Source of the DNA: JAZKHT01 sp040385245
GTDB taxonomy: Bacteria > Pseudomonadota > Alphaproteobacteria > Rhodobacterales > Rhodobacteraceae
Assembly (NCBI GenBank): GCA_040385245.1
Contig: JAZKHT010000001.1
Location: forward strand, 558,001 to 622,000
Length of the DNA stretch: 64,000 bases
Reading direction: 5' to 3'
The notes beneath the pieces were generated by a model that saw only the letters and a list, made by a program, of their open reading frames with translations, was not told the origin of the DNA and did no database searches. A program made the position numbers and the translations under genes. Every line of letters begins with the position of its first letter. Position 1 is the first letter of the stretch. Positions 15,591-24,203 of this stretch are shown piece by piece.

Positions 15591-17186
15591 ATGTTTCTGA
15601 GAACAAAGCTGCTTGCAGCGGCGGCGGTGGCCGCGCTCTGCCTGACGACGACCGCGCCCACATGGGCCGAAACGCCCGCTGATACCTTCATTCAGGCATG
15701 GACTCTGGATGACATGATCAGCCTTGACCCGGCCGAGGTGTTTGAATTTTCCGCGTCGGAAATTCTCGGCAACAGCTACGAGCCGATCATCGGCTATGAC
15801 ATCACCGATGTGTCCAAGATCTTTGGCGTCATCGCTGACACATGGACCATGTCCGAAGACGGCAAAACCATGAGCTTTACCGTCAAACAGGGCAAGAAAT
15901 TCGCATCCGGCAATGACATCATGGCCGATGACGTGGTGTTCAGCCTTGTCCGCGCCGTCAAGCTGGACAAGTCGCCCGCCTTTATCCTGGGCCAGTTCGG
16001 CCTGACGCCCGACAACGTCGAAGAGATGGTCAAGCAGACCGGCGATTACAGCTTTGATTTCACCATGGATCAGGCCTATGCGCCGACGTTCCTTCTGTAT
16101 TGCCTGACCTCGACCGTCGCGATGGTCGTGGACAAAGACCTTGTCATGGAAAACGAGGTGGACGGCGATTACGGCTATAACTGGCTGAAAACCAATTATG
16201 CCGGATCGGGTGCCTATTCGATCCGCGAATGGCGTGCCAACGAATCCGTCGTGATGGAGCGCAACGACAATTATTCTGGCGAGAAGCCTGCGATGGCCCG
16301 CGCGATCTATCGCCACATTCCCGAAGCCGCGACCCAGCGCCTGCTGCTGGAAAAGGGCGACATCGACGTGGCCCGTGATCTGCTCCCCGAAGAGATTTCG
16401 GCCCTCTCCACCAACCCCGACATCCAGATCCAGTCCGGCGTCAAGGGCACGATCTTCTATCTGGCGCTGAACCAGAAGAACGAGTTCCTGTCCAAGCCCG
16501 AAGTGCGCGAGGCGATGAAATGGCTGGTCGATTATCAGGCCATCGCCGACACCATCGTCAAGGGCAAGATGGACGTGCACCAGACCTTCCTGCCCAAGGG
16601 CTTTCTTGGGGAGTTGGACAGCAACCCCTACAGCCTGAATGTCGAAAAGGCCAAGGAACTGCTGGCGGCGGCGGGTCTGCCGGATGGCTTTACTGTCACC
16701 ATGGACACCCGCAACACGCCTGACGTGACTGCGATTGCCCAAGCCGTGCAACAGACGATGGCGCAGGCCGGGATCACGCTGGAAATCATCCCCGGCGACG
16801 GTGGCCAGACGCTTGAAAAGTACCGCGCCCGGACCCACGACATCTACATCGGCAACTGGGGCCCGGATTATCAGGACCCCCACACCAACGCGACCTTTGC
16901 CCGCAACCCCGACAACAGCGACGAGGCTGCTGCCAAGCCGCTGGCATGGCGCAACGCCTGGGACATCCCGGAAATGACCGCCAAGGCTGACGCCGCCGTT
17001 CTGGAAACGGATGGCGAAAAGCGTGCGGCCATGTACCGCGAATTGCAGGAAGAGCATCAGAAAACCTCGCCCTTCGTGATCATGTTCCAGGAAACCGAGG
17101 TTGCGGCCGTGCGGGCCAACGTCAAGGGCTACATCATCGGCCCGTCGTTCAACGACAACTCGTTCCGGGGCGTGACCAAGGAATGA
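15591..17186 (+). CDS. ABC transporter substrate-binding protein, family 5 (dipeptide/oligopeptide type)
   Basis: Periplasmic solute-binding protein of 531 residues, the normal length for DppA/OppA. The signal peptide is MFLRTKLLAAAAVAALCLTTTAPTWAE (1-27). The mature protein begins with the family pattern FIQAWTLDDMISLDPAEVFEFSASEILGN and YEPIIGYD, and later has the SGAYSIREW-like and YIGNWGPDYQDPHT segments. AGGGAG seven bases before the ATG decides the start; the open frame extending far upstream is antisense to the peptidase gene. It overlaps the first permease by ATGA and is the first gene of a six-gene operon. The ligand is probably a di- or oligopeptide, given the two peptidases nearby. 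Confidence 0.92.
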   Translation: MFLRTKLLAAAAVAALCLTTTAPTWAETPADTFIQAWTLDDMISLDPAEVFEFSASEILGNSYEPIIGYDITDVSKIFGVIADTWTMSEDGKTMSFTVKQGKKFASGNDIMADDVVFSLVRAVKLDKSPAFILGQFGLTPDNVEEMVKQTGDYSFDFTMDQAYAPTFLLYCLTSTVAMVVDKDLVMENEVDGDYGYNWLKTNYAGSGAYSIREWRANESVVMERNDNYSGEKPAMARAIYRHIPEAATQRLLLEKGDIDVARDLLPEEISALSTNPDIQIQSGVKGTIFYLALNQKNEFLSKPEVREAMKWLVDYQAIADTIVKGKMDVHQTFLPKGFLGELDSNPYSLNVEKAKELLAAAGLPDGFTVTMDTRNTPDVTAIAQAVQQTMAQAGITLEIIPGDGGQTLEKYRARTHDIYIGNWGPDYQDPHTNATFARNPDNSDEAAAKPLAWRNAWDIPEMTAKADAAVLETDGEKRAAMYRELQEEHQKTSPFVIMFQETEVAAVRANVKGYIIGPSFNDNSFRGVTKE

Positions 17187-18268
17187 CCGACACCACCACT
17201 TCGGAAGGGCGCGAAAGCGCCCTTTCATTCCAACGGTGGCCGTCCCTGTTGTGGCGCTTTGTCAAACTGCTGCTGACGGTGGGGGTCACCTTTCTGGGCC
17301 TGCTGCTGGTCACGTTCCTGATCAGCCATGTCATATCGGTCGATCCGGTCCTGGCGGTCGTGGGCGACCGGGCCAGCAAATCGACTTATGACAAGATGTT
17401 CATCGAAATGGGGCTGGACCGACCCCTGTATGAGCAATTCCTGATCTACATCCAAAAGGTGCTGACCGGCGATTTCGGCAATTCCTTCCTGACCAAGAAA
17501 CCCGTGGTGCAGGACATCGCCCGCGCTTTTCCGGCCACGCTAGAACTGGCGACGGTGGCGATCCTGATCGGAACACTGGCGGGCATCCCGCTGGGTGTAC
17601 TGTCGGCGGTCAAGGCGGGAAAGCTGGTGGATCAGGTCGTGCGCGTCCTTGGCCTTGTGGGCTATTCGGCGCCGATATTCTGGCTGGGCCTGATCGGCCT
17701 GTTGATCTTTTACGCGCAGCTTGGCTGGATCGCAGGGCCGGGGCGCATCGACATTGCCTATGAATATAACATCACCCCCGCCACCGGCCTGCTGCTGCTG
17801 GACAGTGCCATGCAGGGGCAATGGGAGGCGTTCGGGAACGCCTTTTCCCACATCATCCTGCCCGCCGCCCTGCTGGGGTATTATTCGATGGCCTATATCA
17901 GCCGGATGACCCGCAGTTTCATGCTGGCGGAACTGGCGCAGGAATACATCGTCACCGCCCGCGTCAAGGGCGTGCCGGAATGGCGCATCATCTGGGTTCA
18001 CGCCTTGCGCAACGCAGCCGTGCCGCTGGTGACGGTGGTTGCCTTGTCCTACGCGGGTCTGCTGGAAGGGTCGGTGCTGACCGAAACCGTGTTCGCCTGG
18101 CCCGGCCTTGGCCTGTATCTGACCAACAGCCTGCAAGTGGCCGACATGAATGCGGTTCTGGGGGGCACGCTGGTGATTGGCGCGATCTTCATCGGGCTGA
18201 ACCTGTTGTCGGACCTTCTGTATACCGTGCTTGATCCTCGCGTGCGCCGCCGGGGGGGTGAAGCATGA
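17183..18268 (+). CDS. Peptide-type ABC transporter permease 1 (DppB-like)
   Basis: Inner-membrane permease of 361 residues, slightly longer than typical DppB because of an N-terminal extension before the first helix (about 27-50). The family EAA-type loop is seen as LAQEYIVTARVKGVPEWRII, and the late VLTETVFAWPGLGLYL segment is characteristic of the DppB/OppB group. It overlaps both neighbours by ATGA, so the binding protein, the two permeases and the first ATPase are co-translated. It forms the translocation channel together with the next permease. Confidence 0.93.
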   Translation: MTDTTTSEGRESALSFQRWPSLLWRFVKLLLTVGVTFLGLLLVTFLISHVISVDPVLAVVGDRASKSTYDKMFIEMGLDRPLYEQFLIYIQKVLTGDFGNSFLTKKPVVQDIARAFPATLELATVAILIGTLAGIPLGVLSAVKAGKLVDQVVRVLGLVGYSAPIFWLGLIGLLIFYAQLGWIAGPGRIDIAYEYNITPATGLLLLDSAMQGQWEAFGNAFSHIILPAALLGYYSMAYISRMTRSFMLAELAQEYIVTARVKGVPEWRIIWVHALRNAAVPLVTVVALSYAGLLEGSVLTETVFAWPGLGLYLTNSLQVADMNAVLGGTLVIGAIFIGLNLLSDLLYTVLDPRVRRRGGEA

Positions 18269-19179
18269 CCCCGTCCCTGACCCGCCGCGCGTGGCTTTTG
18301 ACCGACACGCCTGCATCGCGCAGTCAGGCCCGCTGGGGGCAGGCTTATCGGACATGGCTGGCGCTGAAGGCGAACCGACTGGCCATGGTCGGGCTGACCA
18401 TCGTCGTGGCGCTGGTGCTGCTGGCGATTTTTGCGCCGCTGCTGACGCCCTATGACCCGCTGCTGGGCGGCGATCTGCGCGAGGGGCGGCTGTTGCCCCC
18501 GTCCTTGGCGCATCCCATGGGCACTGACGATCTGTCGCGCGATATCCTGTCGCGCGTGCTGCACGGCGCGCGGCTGACACTGATGGTGGTGGCGTTGGTC
18601 GCCCTGATTGCCACGCCCATCGGATTGGCCGTGGGCACCACGGCGGGCTACTTTGGCGGCATGGTCGATGTCGTGCTGATGCGGATCACCGACATTTTTC
18701 TGGCCTTTCCCCGCCTGATCCTTGCGCTGGCCTTTGTCTCTGCCCTTGGGCCGGGGATCGAGAACGCCATCATCGCCATCGCCATCACCAGTTGGCCGCC
18801 CTATGCCCGCCTTGCCCGCGCCGAAACCCTGACGATCCGAGAAACGGATTACATCGCCGCCGCCCGCCTGCAAGGTGCGTCCAGCCTGCGCATCCTATGG
18901 GGCCACGTCACGCCGCTGTGCCTGTCGTCCGTGATCGTGCGCGTCACGCTGGACATGGCGGGGATCATCCTGACGGCGGCGGGCCTTGGCTTCCTGGGCC
19001 TTGGCGCGCAGCCCCCGCAACCCGAGTGGGGGGCCATGATCGCGGGCGGGCGGCGGTTCCTGATTGATTACTGGTGGGTCGCCACGATGCCGGGCATCGC
19101 CATCTTCATCGTCTCGCTTGGGTTCAACCTGCTGGGCGACGGCTTGCGTGACGTGCTTGACCCAAAGGCCCGCAAATGA
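18265..19179 (+). CDS. Peptide-type ABC transporter permease 2 (DppC-like)
   Basis: A 304-residue inner-membrane permease with the N-terminal cytoplasmic stretch and first helix (about 38-60) of the DppC/OppC group. HPMGTDDLSRDILSRVLHG is a family hallmark, the EAA loop reads IRETDYIAAARLQGASSLRI, and LGLGAQPPQPEWGAMI lies before the last helices. ATGA overlaps join it to the upstream permease and downstream ATPase. It pairs with DppB-like protein to form the channel. Confidence 0.93.
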   Translation: MTPSLTRRAWLLTDTPASRSQARWGQAYRTWLALKANRLAMVGLTIVVALVLLAIFAPLLTPYDPLLGGDLREGRLLPPSLAHPMGTDDLSRDILSRVLHGARLTLMVVALVALIATPIGLAVGTTAGYFGGMVDVVLMRITDIFLAFPRLILALAFVSALGPGIENAIIAIAITSWPPYARLARAETLTIRETDYIAAARLQGASSLRILWGHVTPLCLSSVIVRVTLDMAGIILTAAGLGFLGLGAQPPQPEWGAMIAGGRRFLIDYWWVATMPGIAIFIVSLGFNLLGDGLRDVLDPKARK

Positions 19180-20003
19180 CCGACCTTTTGACCGTCGAAG
19201 ACCTGCGCATCATCTATCCCACCCGCCAGGGCCCGTCCGAAGTGGTGCGCGGCGTCAGTTTCGCCCTTGGCCGCGAACGCCTTGGCATCGTTGGCGAAAG
19301 CGGATCGGGCAAAAGCCAGACCGGACGCGCCATCCTTGGCCTGACGCCCGCGCCGGGTGTCGCCACCGCCAAGCGGCTGGAATTCGACGGGATCGACCTG
19401 CGCGGCGCATCCCCGGCGAAGTGGCGGTCGCTGCGTGGCATCCGCATGTCGATGATCATGCAGGACCCCAAATTCTCGCTCAACCCGGTGATGACCATCG
19501 GCAAGCAGTTGATCGAGGCGGCGCGCCGCACGTCACCCCCGGCCGAGGCGAAGGACCGCGCCATGGCCATGCTGGACGCCGTGCAGATCCGCGACCCTGC
19601 CCGCGTCTTTCGCGCCTATCCGCACGAATTGTCGGGCGGCATGGGCCAGCGGGCGATGATCGCGATGATGCTGATCACCGAGCCCGACCTGCTGATCGCG
19701 GACGAGCCGACATCCGCACTGGATGTGACCGTCCAGATCGAGGTGCTGCGCATCCTTGACCGGCTGGTGACGGATCGCGGCATGGGGCTGATCTTCATCA
19801 GTCACGACCTGCGCCTTGTCAGCTCGTTCTGCGACCGCGTGCTGGTGATGTATTCGGGCCGTGTGGTGGAAGAGGTGAAGGCATCCGAACTGGCCAACGC
19901 CCAGCATCCCTACACCCAAGGGCTGTACAAATGCCTGCCCCGGATCGAAGGCGGCATCCGTCCGCTGCCGACCCTGCAACGCGATGCGGAATGGGCACGC
20001 TGA
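19176..20003 (+). CDS. Peptide-type ABC transporter ATP-binding protein (DppD-like, short)
   Basis: A 275-residue ATPase with Walker A GESGSGKSQT, signature LSGGMGQRAM, Walker B LLIADEPTSALDVT and switch His in FISHDLRLVSS. It keeps YTQGLYKCLPRIEG, where DppD/OppD proteins carry YTxGLLxxxP, but stops shortly after. It is about 50 residues shorter than classical DppD and lacks the Cys-rich C-terminal extension. The signature has Met at the usual Gln position. It overlaps the permease by ATGA and the next ATPase by TGATG. Confidence 0.92.
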   Translation: MTDLLTVEDLRIIYPTRQGPSEVVRGVSFALGRERLGIVGESGSGKSQTGRAILGLTPAPGVATAKRLEFDGIDLRGASPAKWRSLRGIRMSMIMQDPKFSLNPVMTIGKQLIEAARRTSPPAEAKDRAMAMLDAVQIRDPARVFRAYPHELSGGMGQRAMIAMMLITEPDLLIADEPTSALDVTVQIEVLRILDRLVTDRGMGLIFISHDLRLVSSFCDRVLVMYSGRVVEEVKASELANAQHPYTQGLYKCLPRIEGGIRPLPTLQRDAEWAR

Positions 20004-20779
20004 TGCCGTTGATCGAAGTCAGCAATCTGGAAGTCACCTTTGGCAACCGCGCCAACCGCGTCCGGGCCGTGCGCGGCGTATCGTTTTCCGTAAACGAAGG
20101 CGAAAGCTATGGCATCGTCGGCGAAAGCGGGTCGGGCAAATCCACCATCCTGCGCGCGATCTGCGGCCTTGCCCCCACCAGCGCGGGCCAGATCCGCATC
20201 GACGGCGAGGTGTTGACCGCCCCGCGCAGCGCCGCCTTTTACCGCCGCGCGCAGATGGTGTTTCAGGACCCCTACGCCTCGCTTCACCCGCGCCACACGG
20301 TGGACCGGGTGTTGTCCGAACCGCTGGCGATCCATGGCTTTGCCGATGCCGAAACGCGCATCGAAAAGGCGTTGGCAGATGTGGGCTTGGGCCACGGCTT
20401 TCGCTTCCGCTATCCGCATCAGTTGTCGGGCGGGCAGCGCCAGCGCGTCGCCATCGCCCGCGCCCTGATCCTGGAGCCGCGTATCCTGCTGCTGGATGAA
20501 CCCACTTCGGCGCTGGACGCGTCCATTCAGGCCGAGGTGTTGAACTTGCTGGACCGTCTGCGCGGCGAACGCGGGCTGACCTATATCCTTGTCAGTCATG
20601 ATCTGGCCGTGGTCGCCCATATGTGCGAACGACTGATGGTGATGCAGCACGGATTGGCCGTCGAAGAACTGACCCGCGCCAGCCTTCAGGCCCGCGCGGC
20701 GCAGGAAACCTATACCCGCGACCTTCTGACCGCGTCCGAAGGCTATCGCCCAAAGCCGCAGGATGCCCCGCATGTCTGA
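20003..20779 (+). CDS. Peptide-type ABC transporter ATP-binding protein (DppF-like, short)
   Basis: A 258-residue ATPase with Walker A GESGSGKST, signature LSGGQRQRV, Walker B ILLLDEPTSALDAS and switch His in LVSHDLAVV. It is shorter than classical DppF and ends soon after TYTRDLLTASEGY. The ATG at 20003 overlaps the upstream stop as TGATG; an ATG four codons earlier is also possible. Together with the preceding ATPase it forms the heterodimeric motor. The following dipeptidase starts within its last codons. Confidence 0.92.
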   Translation: MPLIEVSNLEVTFGNRANRVRAVRGVSFSVNEGESYGIVGESGSGKSTILRAICGLAPTSAGQIRIDGEVLTAPRSAAFYRRAQMVFQDPYASLHPRHTVDRVLSEPLAIHGFADAETRIEKALADVGLGHGFRFRYPHQLSGGQRQRVAIARALILEPRILLLDEPTSALDASIQAEVLNLLDRLRGERGLTYILVSHDLAVVAHMCERLMVMQHGLAVEELTRASLQARAAQETYTRDLLTASEGYRPKPQDAPHV

Positions 20780-21839
20780 CTTTCTGCCCGTGTTCGATGG
20801 TCACAACGATTTCCTTCTGCGCCTGTACCGCGACCCCGCAAACCGGGAAAAGCTGTGGTTGCAGGGCGAAGGCGAGGGCCATCTTGACCTGCCCCGGATG
20901 CGGGCGGGCGGATTTGCAGGCGGTTTCTTTGCCATCTACATCCCGTCGCCCATGGCCCATGACGCGCCCGATTACGAAAAGATGATGCAGAACCCGCCGT
21001 TCGATCTGCCATTGCCCGATCTGATCGACGCCGCCGCCGCACAGCCGGTGGCGCTTGCCATGGCGGGCCATCTGTTGTGGATGGAGCGCAGCGCGCCAAA
21101 TGATTTCAAGGTCTGCACCACCACCGCAGACTTGCGCGACTGCCTGAAGCGCGGGGTGATTTCCGGCATCATGCACATGGAAGGGGCCGAGGCGATCGGC
21201 CCCGATCTGGATGCGCTGCACCTGTTTCACGGCATGGGCCTGCGCTCCATCGGTCCGGTTTGGAGCAGGCCGACCGTGTTCGGTCACGGTGTTCCCTTCC
21301 GCTTTCCGGGCGATCCCGACACCGGGCCGGGGCTGACCGATGCAGGCCGCGCCCTGGTGCGGGAATGCAACCAGCTTGGCATCATGATCGACCTGTCGCA
21401 CCTGAACGAACGCGGCTTTGACGAGGTGGCCGCCCTGTCCGACGCGCCCCTTGTGGCCACACATTCGAACGCTCATTCGATCACGCCATCGACACGCAAC
21501 CTGACCGACCGTCAACTTGCCATCATCCGCGAAAGCCGCGGGATGGTGGGCCTGAACTTTGCCACCAGCTTTCTGCGCCCCGATGGCAGGCAGTCGCCCG
21601 ACATGGACTGGGACCCGGTCCTGCGGCACCTTGACCACCTGATCACGCATCTTGGCGAAGACCACGTCGGGATGGGGTCCGATTTCGACGGGGCCACCTT
21701 GCCGCAGGGCATCGGTGATGTGGCGGGCCTACCCGCGTTGCAGGCGGCGATGCGCGAGCATGGCTATGACGGCGCGCTGATGGAAAAGCTGTGCCATCGC
21801 AACTGGTTCGACGTGCTGGACCGCACATGGAAGGCGTGA
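20772..21839 (+). CDS. M19 family dipeptidase (renal/membrane dipeptidase type)
   Basis: A 355-residue di-zinc TIM-barrel dipeptidase. Ligands appear in order: FDGHND (His11, Asp13), HMEGAEA (bridging Glu137), DLSH (His210), ATHSNAHS (His231) and the GMGSDFDG motif near the end. No signal peptide or anchor is seen, so unlike mammalian relatives it should be cytoplasmic. The start at 20772 has AGGA eight bases upstream and overlaps the ATPase gene by eight bases. As last gene of the importer operon it probably hydrolyses incoming dipeptides, complementing the divergent M24 enzyme. Confidence 0.92.
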   Translation: MSDFLPVFDGHNDFLLRLYRDPANREKLWLQGEGEGHLDLPRMRAGGFAGGFFAIYIPSPMAHDAPDYEKMMQNPPFDLPLPDLIDAAAAQPVALAMAGHLLWMERSAPNDFKVCTTTADLRDCLKRGVISGIMHMEGAEAIGPDLDALHLFHGMGLRSIGPVWSRPTVFGHGVPFRFPGDPDTGPGLTDAGRALVRECNQLGIMIDLSHLNERGFDEVAALSDAPLVATHSNAHSITPSTRNLTDRQLAIIRESRGMVGLNFATSFLRPDGRQSPDMDWDPVLRHLDHLITHLGEDHVGMGSDFDGATLPQGIGDVAGLPALQAAMREHGYDGALMEKLCHRNWFDVLDRTWKA

Positions 21840-22034
21840 GTCCGCGATCCGGCAAGCTGCCTCACCTGCGCGCGCGGTCCTTGCCAGATCGCGCGTACCC
21901 CGTGTGTCGCCGGTTCCCTTTGAGCGGAGTTTTTCCACGCTGATCCGGGGAACCAGTCGATTGTCTGATGGTTTACAAAGGCCATCCATCCGCCCCGTGT
22001 TGCTGGCTGGCCCTTTGAACCGCCAGAGTGATGG

Positions 22035-23792
22035 GTGCCCGCTTTGCCTGAAACCACCGAATTCCTGGCTGCACTGAATGCGGCACCGGTCTTGATGTGG
22101 CTGTCAGATGCCCATCATTCGGCGGTCTATTTCAATCAGGCGTGGCTTGATTACACCGGGCGGTCGCTGGTGCAGGAACTGGGCGACGGCTGGCAGCGTG
22201 GTGTCCATCCCGATGATCTGTCGGGCTATCATGCTGTAATGGCCGTGTCAGACCAGACCGCGACGGTTGTGGCCGAATACCGTCTGCGCGACCGTCACGG
22301 CAATTGGCGGTGGATGCAGCACACGGGCCGTCCCCGCATCCTGGCGGGCGGTGACATGGCGGGCTACATCGGCACATGTGTCGATGTCACGGACCGCCGT
22401 CTGGCCGAGGACGCTGCCCGCGACAGCGCAACCCGTCTGAACGACATTGCCGAAAATTTCCCCGGAGTCATCTTTCGCCGGATCAGTCACCCGGACGGGC
22501 GGATCGAATACCCCTATTTCAGCGGCAACGGGGACAAACTCTTCAACATCCCCAGCGACAAGATTTCGGGCCCCATGACGATGGATTACATTTCCGAGAT
22601 GATCCATGACGACGATTTTGCAGATGTCGTTGCGCGGTTCGAACACGCCGCCGAAACCCTGACCACATACGAGGGCGAGGGGCGGCTAATCGGCGATGAC
22701 GGCTCTGTCCGCTGGGTGAGAAGCGTTTCAAAGCCGCGCCGGGCAGAGACGGGCGAACTTGTCTGGGATGGCTTTATCATTGACGCGACGGACCATCACC
22801 GCCACGGCGCAGAACGCGAACGTGTTGCCGCAATGCTGAACCTGAGCATGAATGTCGCAGGCATCGGCACATGGGAACATGATCACGACTCGCAGATGGT
22901 GACGGGATCGTCTTTCACCAACCAACTGTTCGGGCTGCCACAGACCGATGACCCGCGCCCTTGGGATGATTATGTCGCGGCAATCCATCCGGCGGACCGG
23001 GCGAACCTTGCCACCCGGTTCGATACAGGGCGGCAAGGGGCCGAAACATCGGCTGAATTCCGGGTCATGGGGCGGGATGGCACACGCTGGGTCGCGTCAC
23101 GCGGCACCACGCGGCGGCTGGCCGACGGCAGCGAGCGGACCTTTGGCGCCGTCTTTGACATCACTGACCGCAAGATGCTGGAAAACCAGCAGCGACAGGC
23201 ACTGCGGACCCAGACCCGCCTGTTGAAGGAACTGAACCACCGGGTGAAGAACAATTTCCAGATCATCCTCAGCATCCTGCGTCTGCGCGACGACACTGGC
23301 AATGGCACACTGTGCGCCATCGAACGGGTCGAGGCGATCAGCGCCCTGCACGCGCAACTGTCGCTGGACGGTGCTGCCGGACAGGCCGATTTTGGTCACT
23401 TCATCAGCGATTTCTGCGCAAAGGTTGCAGCGACCGCGTTGGAAAGGCGCGCGCTGGTGATGCGATGCACCGCCGTTGAATGCACGCTTGACCTTGATCA
23501 GGCGGTGCCGCTGGCGTTGATCGTGAACGAGATATTGATGGCGCGGGTCGGTCTTGAACAGGGCGCCGAAGGGGAGATTCTGCTGGACCTTGTCAGTGCC
23601 GACCAAGGCCGGGTGTTGATCATTCTGCGGGATCATTTGGGGCCGGGTCCATTGGCCACCAGCCAGTCCGGTCTGCGCCTGATCGAAGGATTGCGCCGAC
23701 AGATCGGTGCCGACATTCGCGTCGTCCAGACACCTGACGGCGCGACCGAACACAGCATCACCCTTGGGGAGGGGGCACGCGATGACGGATAG
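22035..23792 (+). CDS. Triple-PAS histidine kinase of HisKA_2 type with degenerate ATP-binding domain
   Basis: A cytoplasmic 585-residue sensor with three PAS/PAC units (about 8-125, 133-255, 262-382) and a HisKA_2 phosphoacceptor block KELNHRVKNNFQIILSIL (His402). The ATPase domain is unusual. The N-box, expected near VNEILxTNAxKH, reads VNEILMARVGLEQG (498-510), losing the Mg-binding Asn, and no intact GxGxG box is visible. It may therefore be a pseudokinase or phosphotransfer protein. The start is a GTG at 22035, with weak ribosome-binding support; a TTG three codons on is an alternative. Its last 11 bases overlap the receiver gene at 23782, so the two probably act together. Confidence 0.82.
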   Translation: MPALPETTEFLAALNAAPVLMWLSDAHHSAVYFNQAWLDYTGRSLVQELGDGWQRGVHPDDLSGYHAVMAVSDQTATVVAEYRLRDRHGNWRWMQHTGRPRILAGGDMAGYIGTCVDVTDRRLAEDAARDSATRLNDIAENFPGVIFRRISHPDGRIEYPYFSGNGDKLFNIPSDKISGPMTMDYISEMIHDDDFADVVARFEHAAETLTTYEGEGRLIGDDGSVRWVRSVSKPRRAETGELVWDGFIIDATDHHRHGAERERVAAMLNLSMNVAGIGTWEHDHDSQMVTGSSFTNQLFGLPQTDDPRPWDDYVAAIHPADRANLATRFDTGRQGAETSAEFRVMGRDGTRWVASRGTTRRLADGSERTFGAVFDITDRKMLENQQRQALRTQTRLLKELNHRVKNNFQIILSILRLRDDTGNGTLCAIERVEAISALHAQLSLDGAAGQADFGHFISDFCAKVAATALERRALVMRCTAVECTLDLDQAVPLALIVNEILMARVGLEQGAEGEILLDLVSADQGRVLIILRDHLGPGPLATSQSGLRLIEGLRRQIGADIRVVQTPDGATEHSITLGEGARDDG

Positions 23793-24198
23793 CACGACAC
23801 AACCCAGGATACTGATCGTCGAGGACGAGTTCCTGATTTCCATGACAGCAGAGGATGAGTTGCGCGATGCGGGATTCGATGTCGTCGGTGTGGCCTCAAC
23901 CTACGAAGAGGCGGTGCGTCTTGCCGAAGAACAGCGCCCAGACCTTGTGCTGATGGACATCCGTCTGGGATCAAAACGTGACGGCATCGACGCCGCGATC
24001 GAAATCCGGGCCAAGTTTGACCTGCCATCGCTGTTGACGACCGGCAACCACGACGCCGATAGCGCCAGGCGCGCAGGCCCCGCCGATCCGGTTGGGTGGC
24101 TGCACAAGCCCTATTCCCTGCCGGGTCTGGTCGAGGCGGTGCGCCATGCGCTGAAAGATCAGTCCGCGACTGGTCCGGCGACCGTCAGCCAGACCTGA
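23782..24198 (+). CDS. Single-domain response regulator (CheY-like)
   Basis: A 138-residue receiver with acid pocket LIVEDEF, phosphoacceptor Asp in LVLMDIRLG, conserved Thr in LLTTGNHD and Lys in LHKPYS. There is no output domain. GGGGAGGGGG upstream and an 11-base overlap with the kinase gene support the start. Such stand-alone regulators often follow HWE/HisKA_2 kinases in alphaproteobacteria and act as phosphate sinks or relays. The extended loop SKRDGIDAAIEIRAKFDLP is typical of that group. It converges on the HWE kinase gene with a five-base gap. Confidence 0.9.
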   Translation: MTDSTTQPRILIVEDEFLISMTAEDELRDAGFDVVGVASTYEEAVRLAEEQRPDLVLMDIRLGSKRDGIDAAIEIRAKFDLPSLLTTGNHDADSARRAGPADPVGWLHKPYSLPGLVEAVRHALKDQSATGPATVSQT

Positions 24199-24203
24199 TG
24201 CGA

